Part shown: positions 40,078 to 48,340 of the stretch, piece after piece | Numbering within the stretch: the first letter of the stretch is position 1 | Layout of the letters: the number at the start of each line of letters is the position of its first letter | Assembly (NCBI RefSeq): GCF_008011855.1 | Contig: NZ_VOUX01000033.1 | Coordinates: 1,674,001 to 1,738,000, forward strand | DNA: 64,000 nucleotides | Direction of reading: 5' to 3' | DNA from: Serratia bockelmannii | Lineage (GTDB): Bacteria > Pseudomonadota > Gammaproteobacteria > Enterobacterales > Enterobacteriaceae | The notes under the pieces: model-generated | Told to the model about the DNA's origin: nothing | Databases searched by the model: none | Seen by the model: only the letters and a program-made list of their open reading frames with translations | Made by a program: the position numbers and the translations under genes

Positions 40078-40700
40078 AACAGCACCTTGCAAGCACGTTC
40101 GAAGCGTTCGCGTCTGTCCTGCAGGCCGTTAGTCCCGCCGTTAATACGCCGCGTGGTCAACTCAACATCACCAGCGTTGCGACCACAGTCGTTAGCTTTC
40201 CAGTACCAGCCAGCCGAACGCATGCCGTTCAGGTCTTCTTCCAACAGCTCAGGATGACCAACAAGGTCAAGCTTCAGCGCCGGGCCGCAAGCCATGTAAT
40301 TTTTCAGGCCGGTCGTTTGCATCGGCCCACGTCCGCGATATTTCCAACCATCACCGCTGGCGCTGTTACCCATTCGGCCACCGTAGACCAGGTTGGCAAT
40401 AGCCTCCTGCTTGGCTGGCTGCTGGGCTGTGCGCCCCAACATCCGGCACTGATAGTCAGTCAGCCGCTTGGCTTTCGATTTGGGGCCGAATGTAGCAATC
40501 AAGCCATCAACGCTGTAGTTGAATGATTCGACCTTGGCCGTGAAGCCGTTCGACTCATGGCCGACTTGAGCGATAAACATCGCCTGCTCTAACGGCTTGT
40601 TGATGCCGAATTCTGCAAACGTTACGAGCAGGTGCGGATACCAGCGCGCAGCTAACCCGGCGCTGATACCTGCCGCCCGTTGAAAGTCGTTTTGTGTCAT
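40074..40700 (-). CDS. Endolysin, GH19 chitinase-like
   Basis: 208 aa peptidoglycan hydrolase of glycoside hydrolase family 19. Catalytic acid Glu in GHESNGF (about residue 49), substrate-cleft block WKYRGRGPMQTTGLKNY, and RRINGGTNG near the end. No signal peptide, so it depends on the upstream holins for release. Confidence 0.95.
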   Translation of the reverse strand: MTQNDFQRAAGISAGLAARWYPHLLVTFAEFGINKPLEQAMFIAQVGHESNGFTAKVESFNYSVDGLIATFGPKSKAKRLTDYQCRMLGRTAQQPAKQEAIANLVYGGRMGNSASGDGWKYRGRGPMQTTGLKNYMACGPALKLDLVGHPELLEEDLNGMRSAGWYWKANDCGRNAGDVELTTRRINGGTNGLQDRRERFERACKVLL

Positions 40701-40704
40701 AGGT

Positions 40705-40983
40705 CTATCTCAAGAAAGGTTTAGCCAGGTGCATGACATTCCCGCGTGCCGCCAGCACCGTGACGCAAAACGCGATATTGATAAATGTCTCCGACCAATC
40801 TGCACAAACGTACTCACCGGTCAGGATGCGGATTGGTACGGACGCCGCCGCGATAATGAGGAAATAAGCCGCCCATGCGGCTAATGGCCGATGAGTGCCA
40901 CCAGCCCTGCGAAATGTCATCAGACGCAACGCGATAGCCGTGCAGGCCACCGCATTCACAATCAAGATAATTTCACTGGCCAT
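40705..40983 (-). CDS. Three-TM holin-like protein
   Basis: 92 aa from the ATG at 40983. Three hydrophobic segments (about 3-22, 36-54, 65-83) with polar ends, fitting the 3TM holin family in the slot just before the endolysin. Its start overlaps the end of the larger holin gene by 11 bp. May be the holin or an antiholin. Confidence 0.8.
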   Translation of the reverse strand: MASEIILIVNAVACTAIALRLMTFRRAGGTHRPLAAWAAYFLIIAAASVPIRILTGEYVCADWSETFINIAFCVTVLAARGNVMHLAKPFLR

Positions 40984-41359
40984 CACCACTACCTCCCCGC
41001 AGCCGCTTAAACCACTGCCCCGGATTTTCCGACTGCTTGCTGATGTACATAAAGATGCGAACCGCCACAGCAGCAGCAACTACAGCACCCAGCGGCCTTT
41101 CTGCGTGAATAGCGTCCGGGGTCAGGTAGTTGATCGCGTCAGTGACGAATCCAGCCGCCAACGTGCCAATCATGAACGATGCCAGGAACGACGCCAGACG
41201 ATGCCATATTGAAAGATCAGCTGCCGACAGGACATAAATCACAGCACCAGCGAAAGCCCCGATGATTACGCCCGTATCTGCTCCAGCCACCAGCCCAGCA
41301 ATAGTGATACCGCCAATCATGTAAGTCCCTGCGGCGGTACTGGTTACCGGTTCGGACAT
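40973..41359 (-). CDS. Putative phage holin
   Basis: 128 aa with three or four hydrophobic segments (12-44, 55-75, 90-107) and a charged C terminus WFKRLRGGSGDGQ. Resembles the Phage_holin_8-type membrane proteins encoded next to 3TM holins. First gene of the lysis cassette. Confidence 0.8.
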   Translation of the reverse strand: MSEPVTSTAAGTYMIGGITIAGLVAGADTGVIIGAFAGAVIYVLSAADLSIWHRLASFLASFMIGTLAAGFVTDAINYLTPDAIHAERPLGAVVAAAVAVRIFMYISKQSENPGQWFKRLRGGSGDGQ

Positions 41360-41432
41360 GAGTTATCTCCTGTGTTAGCTCAGCCGATGCCGGGCGTTAG
41401 ATGCAAAAAGCCCCAGCAGATGCCGAGGCAGT

Positions 41433-42461
41433 TCAGTTTTCCGGGAATATCTCCCGTTGTGTTTGTTCGAACCGTTCAGACTCCATCTCTACACCAAGAC
41501 CGATACGGCCCAGCTTGATAGCTGCCTTGATGGTTGAGCCAGAACCCATGAAGAAGTCGGCCACCACGTCACCGGGGCGGCTACTGGCGCTGATGATGTG
41601 CTCCATCATTTCGGCGGGCTTTTCACAGGGGTGCTTGCCAGGGTAGAAGGCAACCGGCGGATAGTGCCAAACGTCAGTGTAGGGAACCGCTGCCGTTACC
41701 GTGAAAGGGCGGCGGAGCGATCGGTATTCCTGGCACAATTCCAAATATTCGCGGTTCAGCGTCCGGTATTCTCGCACCAGCTCATGATGGGGCCGATTCA
41801 ATCCACCAGCCTGCTGCCGCTCTTTTGCTATGCGGTCAAATAACGCCTGGAGCACCTGATACTGCTTTTCGCTTGGCAACTGCCATTGGCTCTCAGAGAA
41901 CCAGTGGCTGCACATCTGCGTTTTTGTTGCCGCGTTGATTTCCTTCGCTGACACGCCGAGGGATTGCCGGGCCGTTCTGAAATAATCGATCAGCGGTTTA
42001 AAGACGTTTTGCTTCAGCTCTCCACACTTCGCGGCGAATCCGTCTACCTTCGGTTGTAGAGGCCCGGAATAGTGACCGGCGAAAATGATCCGCTCAGTCG
42101 ATGGGAAAAAAGCCCGTAGCCCTTCTTTGTGCTGTCGCTTCCAAGCCCCTGAGGGTTTAGCCCACACGATATGGCTCAGTACGTCGAAACGTTGGCGCAC
42201 CAGCAACTCAGTATCGGACGCCAACCGGCTACCGCAGAACATGTAAAGGCTACCGTTCGGTTTCAGCACCCGCCAGAATTCCACCAGCAACGCATCCAGC
42301 CAGGCGAGATACTCGGTCTCGTTCTTCCACTGATTATCCCAATCGCAGGATTTAACCCGGAAGTACGGCGGGTCGGTCGCTATCAGGTCTACGGAGTTGT
42401 CCGGCAGGGTTTTGATAAACGCTGTTGTGTCAGCGTTGATAAGACGTGTTTCTGAAATCAT
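41433..42461 (-). CDS. Site-specific DNA methyltransferase (orphan)
   Basis: 342 aa from the ATG at 42461. Beta-class amino methyltransferase order: catalytic DPPYF near residue 36 first, SAM-binding FMGSGSTIKAA near the C terminus. The DPPY form points to N6-adenine (or N4-cytosine). No restriction partner, so it probably protects phage DNA from host restriction or modifies regulation. Between the lysis cassette and the Panacea pair. Confidence 0.9.
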   Translation of the reverse strand: MISETRLINADTTAFIKTLPDNSVDLIATDPPYFRVKSCDWDNQWKNETEYLAWLDALLVEFWRVLKPNGSLYMFCGSRLASDTELLVRQRFDVLSHIVWAKPSGAWKRQHKEGLRAFFPSTERIIFAGHYSGPLQPKVDGFAAKCGELKQNVFKPLIDYFRTARQSLGVSAKEINAATKTQMCSHWFSESQWQLPSEKQYQVLQALFDRIAKERQQAGGLNRPHHELVREYRTLNREYLELCQEYRSLRRPFTVTAAVPYTDVWHYPPVAFYPGKHPCEKPAEMMEHIISASSRPGDVVADFFMGSGSTIKAAIKLGRIGLGVEMESERFEQTQREIFPEN

Positions 42462-42588
42462 AAGCGCCCTTAGTTGATACGCTCGTCCTGCTGTTCGCAG
42501 CACGGGCAAAGGTTCGCTTGTGACCATTGACATGAGCACCTGGCGGACGGGGTGTTACCTCACCCTCTCCGCCGCCCACTTCACAAAC

Positions 42589-42673
42589 ATTAAGGCGAAG
42601 CCCCATCACCCCGCTGCCGACACAACCCCTCAGTTGGGACACCGGTTAATGTTGGATGAGGCTTCGCTTTAAT
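42589..42673. repeat. Long inverted repeat upstream of the methyltransferase
   Basis: Arms of 19 nt at 42589-42607 and 42655-42673 (core GCGAAGCC/GGCTTCGC) pair with two mismatches, loop 47 nt. A second short pair AACATTAA/TTAATGTT lies across the loop, so alternative folds exist. In the leader of the methyltransferase and partly inside a minus-strand ORF of 70 codons that I do not call. Confidence 0.75.
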
Positions 42674-42681
42674 TTTTCCAT

Positions 42682-42704
42682 AAAAAAACCCGCGCTAGGC
42701 GGGT
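42682..42704 (-). terminator. Terminator after the Panacea partner gene
   Basis: Minus strand: ACCCGC/GCGGGT stem, 5-nt loop, followed by seven T. Isolates the toxin-antitoxin-like pair from the methyltransferase. Confidence 0.9.
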
Positions 42705-42722
42705 ATCTTCAGCTGATTGACT

Positions 42723-43130
42723 CTATCTGCAATATTTTCTCCAGAATCGATGATTATCCATTGACACATGGTCAGAAATGTCGAAACCATCGAGGATTCT
42801 CTGAAAAATGGGGTCATTTACATCATCTTTGTACGCTTTGAGCGTACCTTCATTTAACTTTCTATCAATGTTATCTAATCGCCAGATAGCAGCTGCTTTA
42901 TAGACGATGTAGCTTTCATGCTTTATGAACGAGTGATCACCTACATTTAGAATACAAGTGTCATCGTATGGAACGCCAAATTTTACACTGGATACATTTA
43001 CTACTAAGACGCAATGACAGCCATTGATCGGATAATGAACAGGGTCATTACAAACAACATGAAGGTGTCTGCAAGGCCCTGAAACAGCTAAGACTGTGCC
43101 TCTCCGGTAAGGCTGATAATCATCTGTCAT
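42723..43130 (-). CDS. Putative toxin partner of Panacea protein
   Basis: 135 aa, no confident family. The N-terminal YRRGTVLAVSGPCRHLHVVCNDP looks like the start of a PemK/MazF-type SH3-like barrel, but later motifs of that family are not obvious. Three Cys and two His in the first 45 residues might bind metal. Overlaps the Panacea stop as ATGA, so it is translationally coupled as second gene; a terminator follows directly. A toxin role is inferred from the partner. Confidence 0.65.
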   Translation of the reverse strand: MTDDYQPYRRGTVLAVSGPCRHLHVVCNDPVHYPINGCHCVLVVNVSSVKFGVPYDDTCILNVGDHSFIKHESYIVYKAAAIWRLDNIDRKLNEGTLKAYKDDVNDPIFQRILDGFDISDHVSMDNHRFWRKYCR

Positions 43131-43702
43131 GTCAGTTGAGCGCTAAATCCTTTAAGAAGCTCTGATTCTCTCATATTCTTGAGAATATTTTCAGCCTCTA
43201 GCTCACTTTTTCCTGAGTACAGAAGGATATCTTTTGTATAGATCGGGAGGCGCGACTCCCCTGGGTCTCTCCATTCAGGACAGACTTCCTTAAGATGAGT
43301 AAGGTTTGCCAAGTCGAACTTGTAGTAATGCCCGTATTTGTCAAATACGCTATCGAGCGTTTTCACGTCAGCTCGACTCAATTCGCCAAGTTCTTCTTCC
43401 CATTCAAAGCACTTACCAAATCCAGGTTGCAGCAGAACGTCACTGCCTTTTCTGGAGATAAACTTCGCCCAATCATTCCCGCCAACCTTGTTTACATTAC
43501 GCATCAGGTTTAACGTTTCAGATAGTATCGGGCCAAGTTTCATTGAGTAAAATTTATCGCCACTCATCAGATCGCCATACTTGATGAGGTATTCTCGATC
43601 AGATAGATAGAGAAGCTTCATCAATTTGAGATAAGCCATGCGCCCACCGCTTTTCAGCAGCAGGTAGGCAGCCATTTGGGCTACTTTCTTTTCGCAAAAC
43701 AT
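43127..43702 (-). CDS. Panacea-domain (DUF4065/SocA-like) antitoxin
   Basis: 191 aa from the ATG at 43702, with GGAGG five bases upstream. Panacea hallmark: KKVAQMAAYLLLKSGGRMAYLKLMKLLYLSDREYL, followed by GDKFYSMKLGPILSETLNLM. Panacea domains are the antitoxin half of a large promiscuous toxin-antitoxin family in which a single domain is paired with many toxin types. Immediately followed (4-bp overlap) by the 135-aa partner. Inside the phage early/late boundary on its own promoter. Confidence 0.88.
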   Translation of the reverse strand: MFCEKKVAQMAAYLLLKSGGRMAYLKLMKLLYLSDREYLIKYGDLMSGDKFYSMKLGPILSETLNLMRNVNKVGGNDWAKFISRKGSDVLLQPGFGKCFEWEEELGELSRADVKTLDSVFDKYGHYYKFDLANLTHLKEVCPEWRDPGESRLPIYTKDILLYSGKSELEAENILKNMRESELLKGFSAQLT

Positions 43703-43763
43703 ACTTACCTCCAATCTCAGTTTGACTAGGCAGCTGCTTATGTTGGTTTAGCTACCTATACGT

Positions 43764-43801
43764 ATTGTAATAGGCCGGCCGATGGTTAGGCAAGACTAAC
43801 C
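43764..43801 (-). promoter_or_regulatory. Promoter and operator of the Panacea pair
   Basis: Minus strand: -35 TTGCCT (43793-43788), 18-bp spacer, -10 TACAAT (43769-43764). A perfect inverted repeat GGTTAG-N6-CTAACC at 43784-43801 covers the -35 element, so binding there would repress transcription, as expected of an autoregulated toxin-antitoxin operon. Confidence 0.6.
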
Positions 43802-44041
43802 GGTTCATTTTAGCGTCCAGTTCCTGCCATTTACATTACGTTTAAGCGGAGATATCAGCACGTTTACCGCATATTACCATTAAGGTAATGCAAGTACCCG
43901 GCATGTTCGGTGCATAATCGTGCGTTTTTGTGTGGGACACAGCTAAACAAGCACTTTCCTTTACTCAAGAAAAAACCCGCTCAGTGGCGGGTCATTTTGT
44001 TGCATCGCTTGATGGTACAGCTTCGCGAAAGCATACCTGTA
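43802..44041. other. Gene-free stretch downstream of the Q-like gene
   Basis: About 240 bp with no supported gene. Holds the DUF1133-gene terminator at 43970-43992 and, between the two operons, presumably the leader or late-promoter region; I see no further clear signal. Confidence 0.4.
43970..43992 (-). terminator. Terminator after DUF1133 gene
   Basis: Minus strand: ACCCGC/GCGGGT stem with CACTGA loop followed by TTTTTT. A late antiterminator acting past this hairpin would turn on the downstream lysis and head genes. Confidence 0.88.
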
Positions 44042-44713
44042 TTATGCAGTTCCTTTGGCTATTTTCAAGCTATTTTTGCATTTTTCTTCATTTTCGATGC
44101 AGATAGCCTCACGAACGGCGACGAACACCGCAGAATTGAATATTTCAATGCACCAGCGCACCCGGTCATCAACCTGATCGCGCGTTAGCCAGGGCGCGTA
44201 ATGATTTTGCATGTACCGCCCCAGCACCGAGACCGTATTGTTTCGGCCCGTGTAGAACAGCTTGCCGATGATGTAGACCGGGTTATCATGCTTCATCGAC
44301 GCCAGCACCGCTTTTTCCATGAAGTCGCATTCCTCGCCAGCGTCAGCAGCCACCAGCATCGACTCAAGCGAGCGGTGCGGCCAAAGAATTGTGGTCGCCT
44401 TCTTCAACTGCTCTTCCCCGCGATACCCAAGTTTGCGCAGGTCGCCCAGCACCTTCACAATTCGCGCCGCGCTTTCGTCGTCCCACTGCTCAGGCATGAT
44501 TTGCCCCCATACACCGCTGCCGCCGCTGCACTTCAATTTCCCATCTGTGTTGCCGCCGTACATATCGCCCCAGGCGTTCAGCAGCGAAGTGATCCACAAT
44601 GTTTGCAGTCGGGTCAGGCGCTGGTATTTACCCAGGTATTTCTTGCGAGGAACACCGGCAACAGTCGCCCAGGCGTTGTGTTTGATTTCTCGTTTCTGTT
44701 TTGGTGTCATCAT
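44042..44713 (-). CDS. DUF1133-like protein in the Q (late antiterminator) position
   Basis: 223 aa, opens with a basic stretch MTPKQKREIKHN and has TRLQTLWITSLLNAWGDMYGG. Resembles DUF1133 phage proteins. It is the last gene of the early replication operon, overlaps NinG by 4 bp and precedes a terminator and the late genes, exactly where Q sits in lambda; a late-control role is inferred from position only. Confidence 0.65.
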   Translation of the reverse strand: MMTPKQKREIKHNAWATVAGVPRKKYLGKYQRLTRLQTLWITSLLNAWGDMYGGNTDGKLKCSGGSGVWGQIMPEQWDDESAARIVKVLGDLRKLGYRGEEQLKKATTILWPHRSLESMLVAADAGEECDFMEKAVLASMKHDNPVYIIGKLFYTGRNNTVSVLGRYMQNHYAPWLTRDQVDDRVRWCIEIFNSAVFVAVREAICIENEEKCKNSLKIAKGTA

Positions 44714-45324
44714 GCTGCGGCCTTCTGTTTTTTAAGTTCGCGGGTTTTACGGCGATACTTAGCCGCTATGTTTTCCAGGTCTTCTTTGGTGTAATGCTTT
44801 GCTTCGTGCGGGCCTTCCAGCCATTCCACTAACGACAGCCCATACCACTCGATCAGTGTTTCCCGATAGCGGGCGTGGACGGTCGCATTCTTAGCGGCGA
44901 ATCGACCTGAACCACCGTTACAGGCTTTGCACTGCCGGTATGCGTTTTTCTCTTCAAAGCGCAATTCAGGACGAGCACCTACCCCCAAGAAATGGCCGCA
45001 ATCCCATTGCCCGCCAAATATCATCGGTGGGTGATAGTTGCCGCATGACGGACATGGTTTTCCTTCGTCGCGCTCGCGGATAAACGCATTGAATGCGGTC
45101 TGCGCCTTCTTGAGATAATCCCCCCTGGTCAGCAGCGCTTTTTTGCGAACCTTCAGCTTGTCCTTCCGTTCCCTTTCCGCCTGGCGATTACGTGCGTCAC
45201 GCTGGTATGCGATAGCGCAGAGCGGGCCACAGACCTTTTGCAGGTACTTCACCGGCGTGAACGTTTCACCGCATTGGGCGCACTTTTTCGCCTTGTACTG
45301 CTTCGGCTTAGTTGGTTTTTTCAT
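44710..45324 (-). CDS. ninG: NinG recombination protein
   Basis: 204 aa from the ATG at 45324. Zinc motif CAQCGETF...VCGPLC at the N terminus, long KDKLKVRKKALLTRGDYLKKAQ helix, then CPSCGNYHPPMIFGGQWDCGHFL and a second CKAC motif: the NinG/Rap structure-specific nuclease family that resolves recombination branches. 8 bp after the primase gene. Confidence 0.9.
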   Translation of the reverse strand: MKKPTKPKQYKAKKCAQCGETFTPVKYLQKVCGPLCAIAYQRDARNRQAERERKDKLKVRKKALLTRGDYLKKAQTAFNAFIRERDEGKPCPSCGNYHPPMIFGGQWDCGHFLGVGARPELRFEEKNAYRQCKACNGGSGRFAAKNATVHARYRETLIEWYGLSLVEWLEGPHEAKHYTKEDLENIAAKYRRKTRELKKQKAAA

Positions 45325-45331
45325 TGTTTTC

Positions 45332-46294
45332 CTAGCGGTGGAATACCCACTCGTAGACCTCTGAGCCGTTAAGCAGCAGATCGTTAAAGTCGCCGGATTT
45401 CGGCCAGCGCACTGAGACTTGTTGCAGATCGTTCTTTGCCAGCAGATTGGCGCGGGCGCACTCAAACGCCGCAGCGTGGCCGGATGCGTTCTTGTCTGCG
45501 TCGGCAAAGATGATCAGGCGTTGCACTCCACGCGGTACGCGGAACTTCTTCATGAACGTGGTGTTCAGCGTCGCCCAGGTGTTGCATTGCGTGATTTGAT
45601 GGCAGGACAGCGCGGTTTCGATGCCCTCAGCGATGCCCAGCGTGGTGGACGGTGGGAACATGCGGATAGCGACCGAGCTGGCGTGCTCCAGATAGCTGTC
45701 CTCTTGCAGCTTCATCATTTTTTTCGGCGCGCCAGCTACCGTGGCTTTTTTGTCCCCGTCGAGCAGGGTGCGGTGCAGGTAGCACAGTTCGCCTTTGTCG
45801 TCCGTTGCCAGCGCATAGATGGATTGGTATTCGCCACCCGCTGCGCGTTGCCGGTCGCAGTAGCGCACGTTGTCTTGTGGCAGACTGGTGATGCCGCGCA
45901 GCTTCAGGTAACGGTCTGCGCCGGTGCCTTTCAGGCTGGTCAGCGATGCAAACTTGCAGCTCACGCGCTGGCGTTGCGAGGCTATGCCAGATGAAGGGCC
46001 ACCAGCTTGATAACCCTCCTCAGGCGAGTAGACGCGGCCAATCAGCTTATCGACCTCTGCCGCCAGCGTTTTAAAGTCCTTGCCGGTTGCCCCGGTCAGC
46101 AGCGCCCAACCGTCACCCGCGCCGCATGCGCAGATGTAAGAGCCGGTGCCGTTCTTGTCGTCGCAACGATATTTGCCCTTGCGGCCACACAGCGGGCATT
46201 CACCCTTAAAATGTTTTTTCCCAGTTACCGGAGGGAGGCCGTAAAACTCGAATATTTTCGGCCAATGGCCGATAGCTGCCTGTTTGGTATTCAT
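45332..46294 (-). CDS. Phage primase (zinc-binding and TOPRIM domains)
   Basis: 320 aa. N-terminal zinc ribbon CPLC...CDDKNGTG...CACG (about 33-58) as in P4 alpha/T7 gp4 primases, then TOPRIM with the Glu motif GIAEGIETAL and the Asp motif IFADADKNASG. Lacks a helicase domain; the next gene upstream supplies it. Overlaps the helicase stop by 4 bp. Confidence 0.92.
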   Translation of the reverse strand: MNTKQAAIGHWPKIFEFYGLPPVTGKKHFKGECPLCGRKGKYRCDDKNGTGSYICACGAGDGWALLTGATGKDFKTLAAEVDKLIGRVYSPEEGYQAGGPSSGIASQRQRVSCKFASLTSLKGTGADRYLKLRGITSLPQDNVRYCDRQRAAGGEYQSIYALATDDKGELCYLHRTLLDGDKKATVAGAPKKMMKLQEDSYLEHASSVAIRMFPPSTTLGIAEGIETALSCHQITQCNTWATLNTTFMKKFRVPRGVQRLIIFADADKNASGHAAAFECARANLLAKNDLQQVSVRWPKSGDFNDLLLNGSEVYEWVFHR

Positions 46295-47820
46295 GCGGCT
46301 TTCCCTTCGTTTTGCTTAGATTTTGCGTAGGCGATCTGCGTTGATTTGATGAAATTGCTCACCACTGGTGTGATGGCCATCGGTGCGTGATACAGCCCTT
46401 GCGGCCATACCCCGAATTTTTTGCGGTAGACATGCGAGCACCAGCCGTCACTTACCGGTTTGCCCTGGGCAGCGCGCATGCGTTGGTAGTAGATGATTTG
46501 ACTCCACCAGGCTTGTTTCACTTCTTTGGTGACAACCTCCTTGGCTTGCTTCACTTTTTTCAGGCCACGTGATTTGTCGGTTTCTACGTCCTCGCCGGCG
46601 ATCGGCTTGAAGCCACATTTCGGGCAGATGTAGATGCCGACCGGCTTAACGTAGTGGCATTGTGTGCATTCTTTCGGCAGGCGCTCCGGCTGGTCAGTCT
46701 TAACCACGCGCGCGGGCGTTTTCTCCATCCCGTCAGAACTGGCGGGCAGGTAGTCGTATTCGATATCGTCGGGATAGCCGAGCTTATGCACGGTGCCAGT
46801 GTGATCGAAGATGAGGCAGTGGTCTTTACCAGGCGCAGGTCGCAGGCCACGGCCAAGAATCTGAATCCAACGCATTTCCGATTTGGTCGGACGCGCGAAG
46901 ATGATGCAGCGGACATCGCTGTCAAAACCGGCCACCAGCACGCCGACGTTGATGATGATCTTCGTGATGCCCTGCTCGAAGCGGCGGATCGTCATCTGGC
47001 GGTCTTCGTGTGGCGTCGCCGCCGTCATCACTTCAACGGTTACACCCGCTTTGCTAAATTCAACGGTCACGTAATTTGCGTGGGCCACGTTGACGCAAAA
47101 ACAGATGGTCGGGCGATCTTCCCCGTTCTCCAGCCAGTTCTTAACGATATCGCCCACCAGCGTCGGGTCGCTCATCACATCTGCAGCCTGCTGTTCTTTG
47201 TAGTCGCGGCCATAGCCTGCTTGCTCTGACGTTTCTACTTTGCTCAGGTCAGGATGCGATGGGGCGTAAAACTCGTATTTGCTCAGCGCGCCGATAGCGA
47301 TCAGCTCTTTCATCGTCGTCGGCTTGATCAGCTTCTGGTAATACGTCCCCAGCCAGGCCGAGAACGGAGTACCGGACAACCCGATCACTTTCACGCCTTT
47401 AGCGGTCAGCTCGTCGATGAATTCCAGCATTTTTTTGCGCTTCAGGTGCGCCTCATCGATGATCAGCAGATCGATGTTGTCGGGGAAGTCGCGGCGGATC
47501 AGCGTGTCTGCTGATGCGATTTGAATAAGGCGGCTCGGGTCATAGGCCGGATGGTCGCGCCAGATGTAGCCGATTTCCTCGGCTGGCAACCCGTACTCAA
47601 TAAAACGCGTTGCGGTCTGGTCGAGCAGGACGGTATACGGGGCCACAAACATTATGCGCATGTTGCGGCTGATGAACCCGCTGGCGATCAGCGCCGCGAT
47701 TGCGGTTTTGCCGAACCCGACCGGGGCGTACATCATGAACGAGGCGTATTGCTTCCACGCCGCGCGCAGCATGTTCAGTGCAACTATCTGTTTTTCGCGT
47801 GGCTGGATTGTAAGCGTCAT
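46291..47820 (-). CDS. SF2 DEAD/DEAH-box helicase
   Basis: 509 aa. Motif I GFGKTAIAALI (about residue 36), motif II DEAH in LLIIDEAHLKRKK, motif III GLSGTPF, motif VI QILGRGLRPA. After the two RecA folds, a CTQC...CPKC zinc ribbon (about 383-403) and a basic C-terminal tail. Together with the primase it replaces lambda O/P for replication initiation. Confidence 0.93.
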   Translation of the reverse strand: MTLTIQPREKQIVALNMLRAAWKQYASFMMYAPVGFGKTAIAALIASGFISRNMRIMFVAPYTVLLDQTATRFIEYGLPAEEIGYIWRDHPAYDPSRLIQIASADTLIRRDFPDNIDLLIIDEAHLKRKKMLEFIDELTAKGVKVIGLSGTPFSAWLGTYYQKLIKPTTMKELIAIGALSKYEFYAPSHPDLSKVETSEQAGYGRDYKEQQAADVMSDPTLVGDIVKNWLENGEDRPTICFCVNVAHANYVTVEFSKAGVTVEVMTAATPHEDRQMTIRRFEQGITKIIINVGVLVAGFDSDVRCIIFARPTKSEMRWIQILGRGLRPAPGKDHCLIFDHTGTVHKLGYPDDIEYDYLPASSDGMEKTPARVVKTDQPERLPKECTQCHYVKPVGIYICPKCGFKPIAGEDVETDKSRGLKKVKQAKEVVTKEVKQAWWSQIIYYQRMRAAQGKPVSDGWCSHVYRKKFGVWPQGLYHAPMAITPVVSNFIKSTQIAYAKSKQNEGKAA

Positions 47821-47910
47821 CGTTATCTCCTCGTTTAATCGTCTAGCCGTCTAAATGTCCGTTTGGCGTTTTTAAACACTCGCTCCCTTAAAGATCTTCT
47901 CTCTGGTAAA

Positions 47911-47980
47911 GCCCGTTCCTCCCCCCACACCCCAACCCGATCACCCCCCTTTCCCCCCTCTTACCCTTCCCCTCTCCCCC
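47911..47980 (-). repeat. G-rich tract (quadruplex-prone) upstream of helicase
   Basis: On the minus strand this non-coding stretch has about eight runs of three to six G separated by short loops, ending about 90 bp before the helicase start. It lies in the 186-bp gap 47821-48006, which has no gene. A candidate origin or structured leader. Confidence 0.8.
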
Positions 47981-48006
47981 GTTTAAAAAAACACCTGCTA
48001 AAAAAT

Positions 48007-48306
48007 TCATGCCGCTACCCTGTTTTGCCCCACCAGCGGTGGCGCGGTTGTCATGCCCTGGCCTGCTCGCGAATACCGCTCGACGTACAGCCGCAGGCGC
48101 GTGTTAGCCGCTTTGCGGCCTGCGTTCTCCTGCCGGTAGGAAACCTCCTCGGCGTCAAACGCTGTGCGGTAAGCCTCCTCGTAGGCGTGCGAAATCTTCC
48201 CGCGCTGCGCGGGCGGTAACTTACCGAGCTGGTCTTGAATCCATGCGGCATCCTCGCGGCAATACACCGCAGGCATGGCGGTTCGAACAAACGATGCAGG
48301 CTGCAT
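48007..48306 (-). CDS. Hypothetical early phage protein
   Basis: 99 aa, helical and basic with a central AYRTAFDAEEVSYRQENAGRKAANTRLRLYVERY stretch. Between YmfL and helicase genes, same strand and presumably from pR. No family recognised; possibly a replication accessory. Confidence 0.75.
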   Translation of the reverse strand: MQPASFVRTAMPAVYCREDAAWIQDQLGKLPPAQRGKISHAYEEAYRTAFDAEEVSYRQENAGRKAANTRLRLYVERYSRAGQGMTTAPPLVGQNRVAA

Positions 48307-48340
48307 ACGCTTACCCTCCGGTTGTGAAATACAGCAGTTC

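Noticed and set aside
42430-42642. 70-codon minus-strand ORF overlapping the methyltransferase start
   Set aside because: I could not name a family, no good start site, and it covers the inverted repeat; reported only as a structured leader.
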